Source of the DNA: Treponema sp.
Lineage (GTDB): Bacteria; Spirochaetota; Spirochaetia; Treponematales; Treponemataceae
Assembly: GCA_016294105.1 (NCBI GenBank)
Contig: JAEDCN010000021.1
Span: 1 to 42,955, forward strand
Direction of reading: 5' to 3'
DNA: 42,955 bases
The notes below the pieces were generated by a model that was not told the origin of the DNA, did not search any database, and saw nothing but the letters and a program-made list of their open reading frames with translations. Positions within the stretch are counted from its first letter, which is position 1, and each line of letters begins with the position of its first letter. This document shows positions 8,795-18,081 of the stretch, piece after piece. The position numbers were made by a program, and so were the translations under genes.

Positions 8795-9265
8795 ATGGAA
8801 AAAGTTGAATGGAAGAATGATTATTGCATTGGGGTGGAGGAAATAGACGTACAGCACCGCAAGCTCCTATCCATTGTAAATGAATTTTACGATGTGGCAG
8901 TCGGTCATCCTGCAGATTACCCCATCAAAGTGGGGCGGTGTCTCAAAAAATTGACAGATTACACCCACTACCATTTTGAGGCCGAAGAAATGCTGATGGA
9001 ACGATATCAATTTCCTTCCACCGCTCAGCACAAATCAGAACACAGTAATTTTATCAAGCAAGTTACCACCAAGATTCCACAAATAGCCAGCGGAAATCAG
9101 GTTATGGGACAGGAATTGTATCAATTCCTGCTGGACTGGATTGTAAACCACATTGCTCATTCTGATAAATCATGGGCTGATTACGTTATCACAATCCAGC
9201 AAAGTCCAGAGGAAATGAATCGAATGTATCGCCGTCCAGGAGCCATACCCTTCTTTTCAAAATAG
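8795..9265 (+). CDS. Bacteriohemerythrin, second copy
   Basis: A 156-residue paralogue of the gene at 8285, with the same motif set: DVQHRKLL, HFEAEEMLMERYQFP, HKSEHSNF and WIVNHIAHSDKSW. It carries an extra 16-residue C-terminal tail. The N-termini of the two copies (KVEWKN, then a GV-E/D-EID block) are nearly identical, indicating tandem duplication followed by divergence. A GGAG site precedes the ATG. The 87-base gap has no terminator, so co-transcription is likely. Confidence 0.95.
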   Translation: MEKVEWKNDYCIGVEEIDVQHRKLLSIVNEFYDVAVGHPADYPIKVGRCLKKLTDYTHYHFEAEEMLMERYQFPSTAQHKSEHSNFIKQVTTKIPQIASGNQVMGQELYQFLLDWIVNHIAHSDKSWADYVITIQQSPEEMNRMYRRPGAIPFFSK

Positions 9266-9294
9266 TAATTTTGCCAACACAGTGAAGGATATTC

Positions 9295-10449
9295 CTAGTC
9301 CAGCAAGGGGATCAAATCTCCGTAGCCGGCAGCCTCCATCTGGCTTTTGGGCACAAAAGCTAAAGAGGCACTGTTGATGCAGTAGCGAAGTCCACCTGAT
9401 ACCAAGGGACCGTCGTCAAACACGTGTCCCAGGTGGATATCTCCACTTCGGCTACGAACCTCTGTTCGTACCATGCCATGGCTCCTGTCCACCAGTTCTC
9501 GTACCAGCTCTGGGGTTATAGGCTTTGTAAAGCTGGGCCAGCCACAGCCAGAATCAAACTTATCCGTGGAAAGAAAAAGTGGCTCTCCGGTGGCAATGTC
9601 CACGTAAAGCCCTTCTTCGTGACTATCCCAAAACTCGTTGAAAAAAGGCCGCTCTGTGGCGGCATGTACTGCCACCTCATATTGTACGGGAGAAAGCTTT
9701 TCTTGCAGTACCTCATCACTGGGGCGGGAATACCGCCCCTGCTCCAAGGAAGGCAAGGAAAGCGCCATTTCTGGAGAATCCGGAGCTTCTGCTGATTCAA
9801 CAAGCTGGGGAATTAGGCTAGTATCCACTGAAGTTGCTGCCTTTCGGAATTTATCCCGACTAATGTGGCAGTATCCAAAGGGATTTTTTTCCAGATAATC
9901 TTGATGATAGTCTTCTGCAGGAAAGAAATTCTGAACAGGCTCCACCTCCACCACAATCTTCTTTTGGGTGGCAGCTTGTTTTTCTGCAATAAAATCTCGT
10001 GCAATCTGGCCATCAGCTTCATTTGTGTAATAAATTCCAGTGCGATACTGGGTACCTCGATCATTGCCCTGCTTATTGAGGCTGTAAGGATCGATAATGT
10101 CAAAATACAGATTCAGCAAATGCTTCAAGCTCACTACGGAAGAATCGTAACGAACCTGCACCGTCTCGGTGTGGCCTGTAGCACCAGTACAAACCTCCTG
10201 ATAGCTGGGCTCCACCACCGTACCTTGACTGTAGCCCGACAGAGCATCCACCACCCCAGATACCAGTGCAAAATACTGTTCCACGCCCCAAAAGCAACCT
10301 CCTGCAAGATACACCACAGCATCAGATGTCAGGGCCTTTTCCATCGAATTATTTAAACTCATAGTCTTTTCCTCCATACAACTCACCAATCCCAAAACTG
10401 TAGCGAAAGTAAAAAAATACCACCAAAGGTTTTTACCTAAGACTTTCAT
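9295..10449 (-). CDS. msrAB: Exported bifunctional peptide methionine sulfoxide reductase MsrA-MsrB
   Basis: Repairs both S- and R-methionine sulfoxide. The 384-residue product starts with a positively charged and hydrophobic segment ending in LGLVSC, a lipoprotein-type signal, so the enzyme probably acts outside the inner membrane. MsrA (about 45-195) has the GCFWGVEQ catalytic cysteine, and GYSQG, TGHTE and YHQDYL motifs. MsrB (about 240-380) has DSGCGWPSF, the HLGHVFDDGP motif and the catalytic cysteine in RYCINSASL. The paired zinc CXXC motifs of some MsrB proteins are absent. ATG at 10449 has AAGGAG upstream. It converges with the hemerythrin pair with only 29 bases between. Confidence 0.95.
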   Translation of the reverse strand: MKVLGKNLWWYFFTFATVLGLVSCMEEKTMSLNNSMEKALTSDAVVYLAGGCFWGVEQYFALVSGVVDALSGYSQGTVVEPSYQEVCTGATGHTETVQVRYDSSVVSLKHLLNLYFDIIDPYSLNKQGNDRGTQYRTGIYYTNEADGQIARDFIAEKQAATQKKIVVEVEPVQNFFPAEDYHQDYLEKNPFGYCHISRDKFRKAATSVDTSLIPQLVESAEAPDSPEMALSLPSLEQGRYSRPSDEVLQEKLSPVQYEVAVHAATERPFFNEFWDSHEEGLYVDIATGEPLFLSTDKFDSGCGWPSFTKPITPELVRELVDRSHGMVRTEVRSRSGDIHLGHVFDDGPLVSGGLRYCINSASLAFVPKSQMEAAGYGDLIPLLD

Positions 10450-10479
10450 ACGAACTCCTTAGAATTGATTCATACTATT

Positions 10480-10524
10480 AAAAAAGCTCCTTCCTTGCAC
10501 CTGTTCTCAAGCTAAGGAAGGAGC
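10480..10524 (-). terminator. Terminator downstream of the amylase gene
   Basis: On the minus strand AAGGAAGGAGC pairs with GCTCCTTCCTT (plus 10486-10496 and 10514-10524) around a 17-base loop. It is followed by a six-base T tract. It closes the malQ-amylase operon and separates it from msrAB on the same strand. Confidence 0.85.
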
Positions 10525-10563
10525 CTTCATCTATAAAGATACTACTTTTTCACCGTAGATTCA

Positions 10564-13500
10564 TCAATCTTTTTTTTCAGATGTTGAATCAGCCTTCTTC
10601 ACTACAGTAGTCTTTTTTGCACCTGTAGCCTTTGAAGCCTTTACCGTGGTTTTCTGAGAAGACTTTGCAGTCTTTTCAGCCTTGGCAGCTTTTGACGCCT
10701 TTGCAGCTGGCTTTTTCACCTCAGGAAGAGGAAGCAGCAGGCACAATTGATCTGCACGATACTCAGCCTTTTTCTGGGCATCAGCAAGGGTCTTTGCTAC
10801 AGCCCCAAGTCCTTCCTTAGTGGACTCAGCCAAGGTACCTCCAAGGTAGGCAGGAACGGCAACGGCATACCACAGAGCCTCAGTCATAAGCTCCTGGTTA
10901 AACCACAGCACATTGTCAAAGATGTTGATTCCCGCCACTGTACCAGCTGCCTTACTGTGAACAATGGTATCCACCATAATTCCAGCTACCGTCTTCACCG
11001 TCTTAGTATCAACCTTTGCAGCAGTATCGGCTCTTTTCAGCTGGGGAACCAAATCCAAGAAGGGCAAGGTTACCACCATAGTTTTCAGTGGTAAACTGGT
11101 AGCTGCCACAGGAACACCACGGTTCAGCAGTAAATCCTGCAACTTTCGCTCCAAGCCCCACAAAGAAACAAGGGCTGCAGCATCCTTGGCAGTAGCCTTT
11201 TTACCCAGCACTGATTTCAGGCTAGAAGCTACAGCCATTCCTGCCAGCATTTGAGTGGCAGCAGGACGAGATAAAATGCCTTCAGCAAGGCTTACGTCAA
11301 ACTTGGTAGCTTCAGCAGTAGCTTCTACAGAAACAGCTGTTTCCTTTGCGCTCTTTTTGCAGCCCTTAGCCTTGGAGCTGCTAGCCACCAGTTTTTGGAT
11401 TCCAGCAAAATTCTTTAACAGCTGGGTAAAGTCCTTCTTAAAGCCCGTCCATAGCTTTTCCACGGAATCCATCTTGCCGCAAAGTTTTCTGTCTACCACC
11501 TGGGCAGCACCATAATTGCCTTCAATGAACTCATCTGCCACAGTGAACCAGTTTTTCATAGGCTCTTCCATAGCCTCAATAATGGCTGCCACGGTGGGAA
11601 TCTTAACCTGTTCTGTTGATGGAGCCTGAGCAGTGGCATTTTTCAGTTGCACAGGAGTCATACCGAACAGTCCCATTTGACTCAAGAAATCAGGAGAAAC
11701 AACGGCAGTAAAGGCCTTGTACAAATCCTTCAAGAAGATTTCACGCAGAGCTGTCTCAATGTCAGAAACTCCACTTCCTGCCAAGGTTTCGCACAGGATG
11801 CGATACTTACCAGTCTCATCATCTGTTACCTGAGAAATATCCATCATTACCTGGGTTTCAAAGCCGTTAAGCTGCAGGAACAAACCGTTGTTGCAAATGT
11901 CGGCGGCAGAACGAATAAACCACAGTCCACTTCGCTGCTCCCGGAAAATGCAGTAGTTCTTGGGATCGGGATTCAGTCCCAGAGCATGACCGATGGAGCG
12001 GGTTTCCATGCGGATTTCATCTCCATTGCCAGTCTTTACTGCATACTGACAGGATTCCTTAATCCAACCAGAAGCCTGTTGGTACACATTATTGTAGAAG
12101 ACCACTGCCCGCTCCGTGCCACAGCGATTGGAATAGGCAAATACGTTTTCGTTGACCTGACCCTCGTTCCATACATCGTAGAACAGGAAATTTTCAATCT
12201 CGGCAAACAGATAACGCTTTTTCATCAAGGGGAAGATTTCCCGCTGGTGACGCTGAATCAAGTTTTCGTCAGGAGTTTCATCCCAGTAGGCCTTGGTAAA
12301 CTCCATGCCGTACTTTTCTGTAAAGCCTTCAATCTGGCCGTGACCAAACATGGGTAAACCAGGCATGGTGACCATCAAGGTACAAACACCAAAGTACTTG
12401 TCGCCCTTACCGAACTGAGCCACCGCAGTTTCCTCGTCGGGGTTGTTCATAAAGTTTACGTATCGCTTCAAAATCTGTGGGTCAAATTCGATGGTGTTTT
12501 TGATGGTGGAGCGGTACTTATAGTTTTCCTCCCGCTTCAGCATGTTCATAAAGGCACTGTTGTAAACTCGGTGCATTCCTAGGGTTCGCACAAAATAGCC
12601 TTCCATCATCCAGAAGGCCTCTGCCAAAAGCAGGGTATCGGGCACTTCCTGGGCCACTCGGTCTACCACCTCACGCCAGAACTCGTTAGGAATCCGTCGC
12701 TCAAATTCCTCTGGGCTCAAGGCATAATCAGAACGGCTGGCAATGTCACCACCGCAGCCTGGCTGGGGATACCACAGACGACGGATATGCTTTTTGGCAA
12801 GCACCATGGCGGCATCAAAGCGGATAATGGGGAAGTTTCTAGCCACATGGAGGATTTCCTGCATAACAGCCTCACGAGCCTCTGGATTCAAGAAATCGAT
12901 TTGGGCAGTGTCGTTCCAGGGCATTCCCGTACCATCGTTTCCGTGGTAGATGTAGCGTACATCCCCAGTGTGATGGTCAACCCGCTTGAACACAACGGCA
13001 CAGTCGGTTTTATTAAAGTAATTGTCCTCAAGATACACCCCAACTCTGTCGTTTAGGGAAAGGTTTTCCCCATTGAAGGTGTAACCTGGGAAGGGACAAT
13101 CCCGAGTTTGCACAAAGAGATCGGGACGGTCGTTAATCCAGTGGGAATCCATACCAGTGTGGTTGGGAACCATGTCGGAAGCCAAGCGGATGCCCCGCAC
13201 CCACAAACGGCGGCGCAGGTTATCTACTGCATCCCAACCGCCCAAGCCCTGGGCAATGTCGTAGTCGTAGAGGCTGTAGGCAGAAGCAGCTGCCTCTGGA
13301 TTACCACAAATCTGCTTGATGCGCTTGCTAGCATGGGAACGCTCCCACAAACCGATGAGCCACAAGCCAGTAAATCCTCGTTGAGCCAGCAAATCCAGCT
13401 CCTCATCGGGAATCTGATCAAGACGAGTGATTTCCTGCTTGTACTTGCGAGAAAGCTGGTCAAGCCACACCAACACCGTCTTTGCCATCAGCACCACCTT

Positions 13501-14478
13501 GGGCATCCAGTCACGGTCGGGGCTAAAGCGCTCGTATTCGTTCATTAGGGAATCGTAGCTATAGGGCTCCATGTCGATTCCTGCGGCAGGATCAATATTC
13601 AAGGGAGCCCAAGCAGCCTTTTCTTCCTCGCTAATCATGTCCATACCAGACAAAAGCCGAGTGAGCCACTCACCTAGCAAGAGCTTCCAGTGGGTGCGGA
13701 TGTAATCCAGCTGTCCCTTCAAGCTGTGGGGACTAAAGACTACAGGTTCCTTCAGCATGGAAATCAAGTCTACACCGTTAGGCCCAAATCCAGGCTGGGT
13801 TGCAAAGTACTCCCGAATGCGGGTCCACACTATGTCGTACAAGAAGCTGGCCTTCAGCTTGTCATCGCCAAACACCAGGTAGAAGGGCTCAAAGGCAGGG
13901 TTTTCGTTGGCCAACCGCAAAAGCACCAATTCTTCCAAGGTGCTAGCACGATTGGAACGCGTTGCACCAGTAACGGGATCAAGACCGCTATCTGCAAGAT
14001 AGGCTGCCTCGTCCACCTGATGACGATAGATGGCAGTGGGTGGAAATTCCTTGTTAAAGGCAGACAGTAAACCGTTAATTGCTTCTTGTCCAAATTCCTC
14101 ATCCAGCTGGGTCAAAATCTCATCAAAGGCAGTAACCTTGATATCCCGACGGAACATGGCACACACGTAGTGGAAAATCTCGTCAATAAGTCCCATGGCA
14201 TTCAGCTGACCAGCCTTAACCATAAGCTTGCCAGCTTCCACAGGGTCAGGAATCTGCTGGGCAATCATGTCGTTGAGCTTTTTTGCAAAGAGCCGCACTG
14301 CCTTGGTATTGGAAAGAATCACGTTACCAGTAGAGGCAAAAAGACTTTCATCAAAATTACATTTATCTCGAACTTCCCGTGAAATATGAAATTCATTTAT
14401 GGAAAATCCTTCTCTAAACTGGGAATATTCACCATCAAATACAGAAAGACCGCCATCCTTTTTTCCAAATTGCATCAT
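10564..14478 (-). CDS. Very large GH13 alpha-amylase-family protein with lysine-rich C-terminal tail
   Basis: Length is 1304 residues from the ATG at 14478, which has AAGGAG seven bases upstream. A TTG at 14508 is in frame but lacks a site. A long N-terminal region without recognised motifs leads into a GH13 barrel at about 370-760. The conserved regions are DMVPNH (about 440), RFDAAMVL with the nucleophile Asp (about 560), LLAEAFW with the acid/base Glu (about 630) and FMNNPDE (about 690), so catalysis looks possible. The last 350 residues are mostly helical and unassigned. They end in about 50 residues rich in Lys, Ala, Ser and Thr, resembling histone-like tails. No signal peptide is seen, so it is predicted cytoplasmic. 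It lies 39 bases behind malQ, consistent with storage-glucan or maltodextrin turnover. Confidence 0.85.
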   Translation of the reverse strand: MMQFGKKDGGLSVFDGEYSQFREGFSINEFHISREVRDKCNFDESLFASTGNVILSNTKAVRLFAKKLNDMIAQQIPDPVEAGKLMVKAGQLNAMGLIDEIFHYVCAMFRRDIKVTAFDEILTQLDEEFGQEAINGLLSAFNKEFPPTAIYRHQVDEAAYLADSGLDPVTGATRSNRASTLEELVLLRLANENPAFEPFYLVFGDDKLKASFLYDIVWTRIREYFATQPGFGPNGVDLISMLKEPVVFSPHSLKGQLDYIRTHWKLLLGEWLTRLLSGMDMISEEEKAAWAPLNIDPAAGIDMEPYSYDSLMNEYERFSPDRDWMPKVVLMAKTVLVWLDQLSRKYKQEITRLDQIPDEELDLLAQRGFTGLWLIGLWERSHASKRIKQICGNPEAAASAYSLYDYDIAQGLGGWDAVDNLRRRLWVRGIRLASDMVPNHTGMDSHWINDRPDLFVQTRDCPFPGYTFNGENLSLNDRVGVYLEDNYFNKTDCAVVFKRVDHHTGDVRYIYHGNDGTGMPWNDTAQIDFLNPEAREAVMQEILHVARNFPIIRFDAAMVLAKKHIRRLWYPQPGCGGDIASRSDYALSPEEFERRIPNEFWREVVDRVAQEVPDTLLLAEAFWMMEGYFVRTLGMHRVYNSAFMNMLKREENYKYRSTIKNTIEFDPQILKRYVNFMNNPDEETAVAQFGKGDKYFGVCTLMVTMPGLPMFGHGQIEGFTEKYGMEFTKAYWDETPDENLIQRHQREIFPLMKKRYLFAEIENFLFYDVWNEGQVNENVFAYSNRCGTERAVVFYNNVYQQASGWIKESCQYAVKTGNGDEIRMETRSIGHALGLNPDPKNYCIFREQRSGLWFIRSAADICNNGLFLQLNGFETQVMMDISQVTDDETGKYRILCETLAGSGVSDIETALREIFLKDLYKAFTAVVSPDFLSQMGLFGMTPVQLKNATAQAPSTEQVKIPTVAAIIEAMEEPMKNWFTVADEFIEGNYGAAQVVDRKLCGKMDSVEKLWTGFKKDFTQLLKNFAGIQKLVASSSKAKGCKKSAKETAVSVEATAEATKFDVSLAEGILSRPAATQMLAGMAVASSLKSVLGKKATAKDAAALVSLWGLERKLQDLLLNRGVPVAATSLPLKTMVVTLPFLDLVPQLKRADTAAKVDTKTVKTVAGIMVDTIVHSKAAGTVAGINIFDNVLWFNQELMTEALWYAVAVPAYLGGTLAESTKEGLGAVAKTLADAQKKAEYRADQLCLLLPLPEVKKPAAKASKAAKAEKTAKSSQKTTVKASKATGAKKTTVVKKADSTSEKKD

Positions 14479-14517
14479 TTGCATACTCCTTGCATCAAAG
14501 TGCTTCAAAACAATTTC

Positions 14518-16563
14518 CTATGACTTTTTCTTAGCACAAGCTTTTTTTACAGCTCCAGCCTTTTTGTGAATGGCTACCACGTCCTTAATGGCAGAGTGCA
14601 GCTCCTTATCTTGAGCAAGCTCCTCCACCAGCACCGGCAAGCGATAGGTCCAGTTGAATTCGTTTACACTGCCAGGCACATTCACCCGCTCCTGCTGAGG
14701 GTCGCTGTTGTAATAGGCAGCTTGCAATGCCAAGAAATCCTGAATAGGATGAATGCAGAAATTACTGGCACTGGTGGCAATGCGGGATAAAAGGTAGCGG
14801 GCAGTTTCTGGTGTGTAAATGCCTACCTCAATGTCACCTTCCTCATCCTCTGGAGGAAAGTCCCGATAAAAGTCGGCGGCATCCTGCTCTGTAAGCCACC
14901 ACAACCGCAGGGTAGAAGAATCGTGGACAGAGGCTGTTACCACGCTTGTGGCAGGATAATCGGTAAAATCCACAAAGGGCTGCCCCTCATCCTGCCACTG
15001 GCGATACCAGCGGACAACACAGAGTCGCAGGATGGAAAGGTCTCCCAAAACCCGTGGTACCGATTCGGGATTGGCTCCCAAATCCTCGGCACAGGCAATC
15101 ATGCTGGTGGCAGCTGTCAATTCTCCCAGCAAGGTGCGAGCCTGCTTTTCCCACAAGACCTCCTGCTTTTTCTGCTTGGCGGCAATCAGCTTGTTTAGGG
15201 CTTCTTGCTCCTGGCTAGAAAGGCTTTTCCAGGCAGTGGTATCTCTATAGGTCCACAGGGGCAAGTACTTGTCCTTTCCCAAGGGAAGCAAGGTTCTATT
15301 CCGCCAGAATTCAGCCAGACGATGGCGCACTGGTTCAGGAATGTCCTCCCGATCCAAAATGTCTCGGTCACCAGTAATTTCATCCTTGAAAAGCCACAAT
15401 TCTTCTTCACCAATTCTGTCCATCAGCAGATGAAGATAGCCGTGAGTTCCCAGGTAATCGTTGTTGTTCACGTCCTCAATGGCGCGGGTGGGAACGTGGG
15501 GCTGGGAAAGCCAGCGGATTCGGTCGGTATCAAAGCCAGCTTTTTTCAGCTCCGCCAGGGAGATGGAGGCAGAAGGCTCAGTGCGCCCCATCATGGCAGT
15601 GGTTTCCCGACTGGAGGTTTCCCAAATGCGGAAAAAGCCCAGCACGTGATCAATGCGATAAGCCTGATAAAAGTTGCTGGCACACTTCAAGCGAGCTTTC
15701 CACCAGGAATAATCTGTTTTGGCAAGATTTTTCCAGCGATACACAGGAAATCCCCAGTTTTGTCCCGTGGGATTAAAGCCGTCGGGGGGAGAACCAGCCC
15801 GCATGGTTTCATCAAAGAACTCAGGGTGAGCCCAAGCATCGGCGGAATCCTCGTTCATCATAATGGGAATGTCACCCTTCAGCAAAATTCCTTTTTCCTG
15901 CACGGCCAAAGCTGCCTGCTGGAATTGCTCAAAGGCACGCCACTGGAGCCATACATGGAATAAGTGGGCTTCCTTCAGCTCAGGATCCTCCCAACGGGCC
16001 AGAATCTTGTCCTGCTTCATGGAGCTATATTTTTTTGGCCACTGTCTCCAGGATGCCTCCATAAATTTCCACTTTAATTCCAAGAATACGGCATATTCCA
16101 CCACCCAAGGGTTCTTGGTAAACCAGCTCCGGAAATCAGATACCTCATCATTCCACAGCACCTGGATGGCAGCTTTATTTTCCTCGTACAACTGCTTCAG
16201 TACATTGCGTTTTGCATACCGCAGCTTGCTATAATTAAAACGAGGTGCATCATCGTAGGCTTCATGTAGAGCCTTTACTGCCTTTTTTATCCCAGAAGAA
16301 GCAGCCTTGTATTCAGGCAAAGATTCAATGCTCATGTAAATGGGATGAAGGGCAAAGGCCGAAAGGGCACTGTAGGGAGAACTTTCTGTTCCAGTATCAT
16401 TGACCGGCAAAAGCTGGATAAGGGAAAGACCTGCCTGCTTGCAAAATGAGGCGAAGGCCACCAAATCGGGATATTCACCAATACCGCAGCTTTGCTTTGT
16501 CTTGAGGGCACCCAATGGAATGGCGGTACCTGTAAGACGGGGAATTTCAATAGGAGTACTCAT
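14518..16563 (-). CDS. malQ: 4-alpha-glucanotransferase (GH77, amylomaltase)
   Basis: Transfers alpha-1,4-glucan segments between maltodextrins in the cytoplasm. The 681 residues carry the GH77 signatures: GDIPIMMNEDSADAWA, AGSPPDGF, TGQNWGFPVYRW, YRIDHVLGFFRIWE with the nucleophile Asp (about 305), CAEDLGANPESVPRVL with the acid/base Glu (about 491), and VHDSSTLRLWW with the third Asp (about 546). The end is a short lysine-rich tail (KKAGAVKKACAKKKS), echoing the longer tail of the next gene. The ATG at 16563 has no ribosome site and lies seven bases after a perfect -10 box, suggesting a leaderless message. Confidence 0.95.
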   Translation of the reverse strand: MSTPIEIPRLTGTAIPLGALKTKQSCGIGEYPDLVAFASFCKQAGLSLIQLLPVNDTGTESSPYSALSAFALHPIYMSIESLPEYKAASSGIKKAVKALHEAYDDAPRFNYSKLRYAKRNVLKQLYEENKAAIQVLWNDEVSDFRSWFTKNPWVVEYAVFLELKWKFMEASWRQWPKKYSSMKQDKILARWEDPELKEAHLFHVWLQWRAFEQFQQAALAVQEKGILLKGDIPIMMNEDSADAWAHPEFFDETMRAGSPPDGFNPTGQNWGFPVYRWKNLAKTDYSWWKARLKCASNFYQAYRIDHVLGFFRIWETSSRETTAMMGRTEPSASISLAELKKAGFDTDRIRWLSQPHVPTRAIEDVNNNDYLGTHGYLHLLMDRIGEEELWLFKDEITGDRDILDREDIPEPVRHRLAEFWRNRTLLPLGKDKYLPLWTYRDTTAWKSLSSQEQEALNKLIAAKQKKQEVLWEKQARTLLGELTAATSMIACAEDLGANPESVPRVLGDLSILRLCVVRWYRQWQDEGQPFVDFTDYPATSVVTASVHDSSTLRLWWLTEQDAADFYRDFPPEDEEGDIEVGIYTPETARYLLSRIATSASNFCIHPIQDFLALQAAYYNSDPQQERVNVPGSVNEFNWTYRLPVLVEELAQDKELHSAIKDVVAIHKKAGAVKKACAKKKS

Positions 16564-16570
16564 ACAAAAA

Positions 16571-16576
16571 ATTATA
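16571..16576 (-). promoter_or_regulatory. Extended -10 box of malQ, leaderless
   Basis: Minus-strand TATAAT (16571-16576) is preceded by TGG, forming an extended -10 (TGnTATAAT). The malQ ATG begins seven bases downstream, about where transcription should start. No clear -35 exists at 16-18 bases, as expected when an extended -10 compensates. Confidence 0.6.
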
Positions 16577-16647
16577 CCACAGGAATGGTAAAAGTGAAAG
16601 GTAAAAAATGAGGGGTTTTCCCTGTAGTATGGACTCTCCCCGCCTCC

Positions 16648-17673
16648 TTACACAAAGCCCTCACGCCAATGCCACACTGGTTTTGCCAGCTCGTAGGAAA
16701 AGGGCTGCACCCGATTAAAGTCCGGAAGCCATTCCGTGTCCTTCACCAATTCCTGATAAAACACGTACTTAAAGTCAAAGGCAGCTAAAATATCCTGCAA
16801 GTCCTGGAATTCCTCCTGAGACACCAGACGGTTCTCCAAGGCTGACAACTGCTCTTTCCTTCGGGACAGCTTTTCTTCATCCTCCACAAAGGGAACGGGA
16901 GTATACTGAGACATGAGGGAAAGATAGGCCCTTCCGTCCACATACTTTTTGAGCCATTCCAAGGTCAGCAGGGTGTCTTCAAAATGACCGGGCAAAAACA
17001 GGTGACGAACAATCACTCCCTGAAGCATTTTATCACGATCCTTCACCTGCTGAAGCTTTAGAGGGCTGTTTTCCACCATAAACAAAATGCTTTCCTGGGC
17101 CCGCTGGGAATAATCCTTTGACTTGAACAGGGCTGCACTTGTTTCCGGATTGATGGTCTTAAAGTCAGGAAGCCAAATGTCCACCAAGCCCTGCAACTGC
17201 TGCAACACCTCCACCTTTTCGTAGGCAGAAGAATTCCAGCATATAGGCAGCTTCATTCCCTGAAGCCGTGCCTCCGTCAAACCAGCCACAATGGCGGGAA
17301 CCGTGTGACTTCCCGTTACAATGTTGATGTTTTCCGCACCAGCAGCCTCCAAGGCCAGGCATACCTTGGCAAAGTCCTTGACGCTTAAATCAGCCCCCAT
17401 GCCCTGCTGGGAAATCTGGTAGTTTTGGCAAAAGGCACAGCCCAAATTACAGCCGGAAATAAAAATGGTACCAGAGCCACCATGTACTGTAATAGGTGGC
17501 TCCTCCCCAAAGTGAAGGCAGGCCACACCAGCTCGGACAGTAGCAGGTTCCTGACAAAATCCAGCAGGGCCAGCTGTTCTGGAGGCTCCACAGTTTCGTG
17601 GACACAACTGACAAGACTCATAGAAGGAGGCTACACTGTTTGTTTCACAGGGATTTTGAGCCGATACTGTCAC
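16648..17673 (-). CDS. Radical SAM protein, PflA-like with N-terminal cysteine motif
   Basis: A 341-residue radical SAM enzyme. An N-terminal CQLCPRNCG element (about 21-29) with a second cysteine-containing stretch (GFCQ) resembles the metal-binding head of pyruvate formate-lyase-activase-like proteins. The radical SAM cluster motif is CNLGCAFCQNYQIS (about 74-87), followed by an INIVTGSHTVPAIV stretch. Substrate is unknown; the family includes activases and Memo/AMMECR-associated radical SAM proteins. The GTG start at 17673 follows directly on the stop of the upstream gene, with GGGAG eight bases before it, so the two are translationally linked. Confidence 0.85.
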   Translation of the reverse strand: MTVSAQNPCETNSVASFYESCQLCPRNCGASRTAGPAGFCQEPATVRAGVACLHFGEEPPITVHGGSGTIFISGCNLGCAFCQNYQISQQGMGADLSVKDFAKVCLALEAAGAENINIVTGSHTVPAIVAGLTEARLQGMKLPICWNSSAYEKVEVLQQLQGLVDIWLPDFKTINPETSAALFKSKDYSQRAQESILFMVENSPLKLQQVKDRDKMLQGVIVRHLFLPGHFEDTLLTLEWLKKYVDGRAYLSLMSQYTPVPFVEDEEKLSRRKEQLSALENRLVSQEEFQDLQDILAAFDFKYVFYQELVKDTEWLPDFNRVQPFSYELAKPVWHWREGFV

Positions 17674-18075
17674 TTACAGCACTCCCTTTTCCAGCAGCAC
17701 CCCCATAAGGGAAGAAAGCACATCCATAGGTAGCTCCTCTGCTTCAAATCCCACAAAGTCCCGCAGCACAATCCAATCCTTGGGAGTAATGGATTTGAAC
17801 TCTCCCTCCTCTCCAGCCAACAGCTCTAGCACATCTGCCAGCCAATCCTGATGCTGTGGGGTGGGTTCTTCTGAAAGCTGGCTGCTGGGTACAATGTATT
17901 GCTTAAACCAGTAGTCTCCAATGGAGTTTGGCAAGTCTCCTAAATCCTTGTTATATGAAGAAAAAAGCTCTGTCACTTGGCGACAGCACTTTAGGGCGTC
18001 ATAAGTTGCGCCATCAGCTCGATTGCGTTTGATGATACGCTTGATATCTGCAAAAAATTTATCAGTGTTTGTCAT
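17674..18075 (-). CDS. Small conserved-looking protein of unknown function
   Basis: A 133-residue, acidic, probably soluble protein without signal peptide, membrane segments or a motif I recognise. It begins MTNTDKFFADIKRII and is helical in character. Its TAA abuts the GTG of the radical SAM gene, so the pair are probably one transcript and may act together. The ATG at 18075 has no ribosome site. It lies six bases after an extended -10 box, so it is a likely leaderless gene. Confidence 0.75.
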   Translation of the reverse strand: MTNTDKFFADIKRIIKRNRADGATYDALKCCRQVTELFSSYNKDLGDLPNSIGDYWFKQYIVPSSQLSEEPTPQHQDWLADVLELLAGEEGEFKSITPKDWIVLRDFVGFEAEELPMDVLSSLMGVLLEKGVL

Positions 18076-18081
18076 ACTATA

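Noticed and set aside
11647..13548. Plus-strand open frames of 236 and 146 codons inside the giant amylase
   Set aside because: They lie wholly opposite the GH13 domain, whose motifs and codon use are convincing on the minus strand.
15205..15963. A 252-codon plus-strand open frame inside malQ
   Set aside because: Shadow of the malQ gene; the GH77 catalytic motifs are on the other strand.
16600..16640. Possible terminator after the radical SAM gene
   Set aside because: Only a three- to four-base GC stem before a T-rich run on the minus strand; too weak to call.
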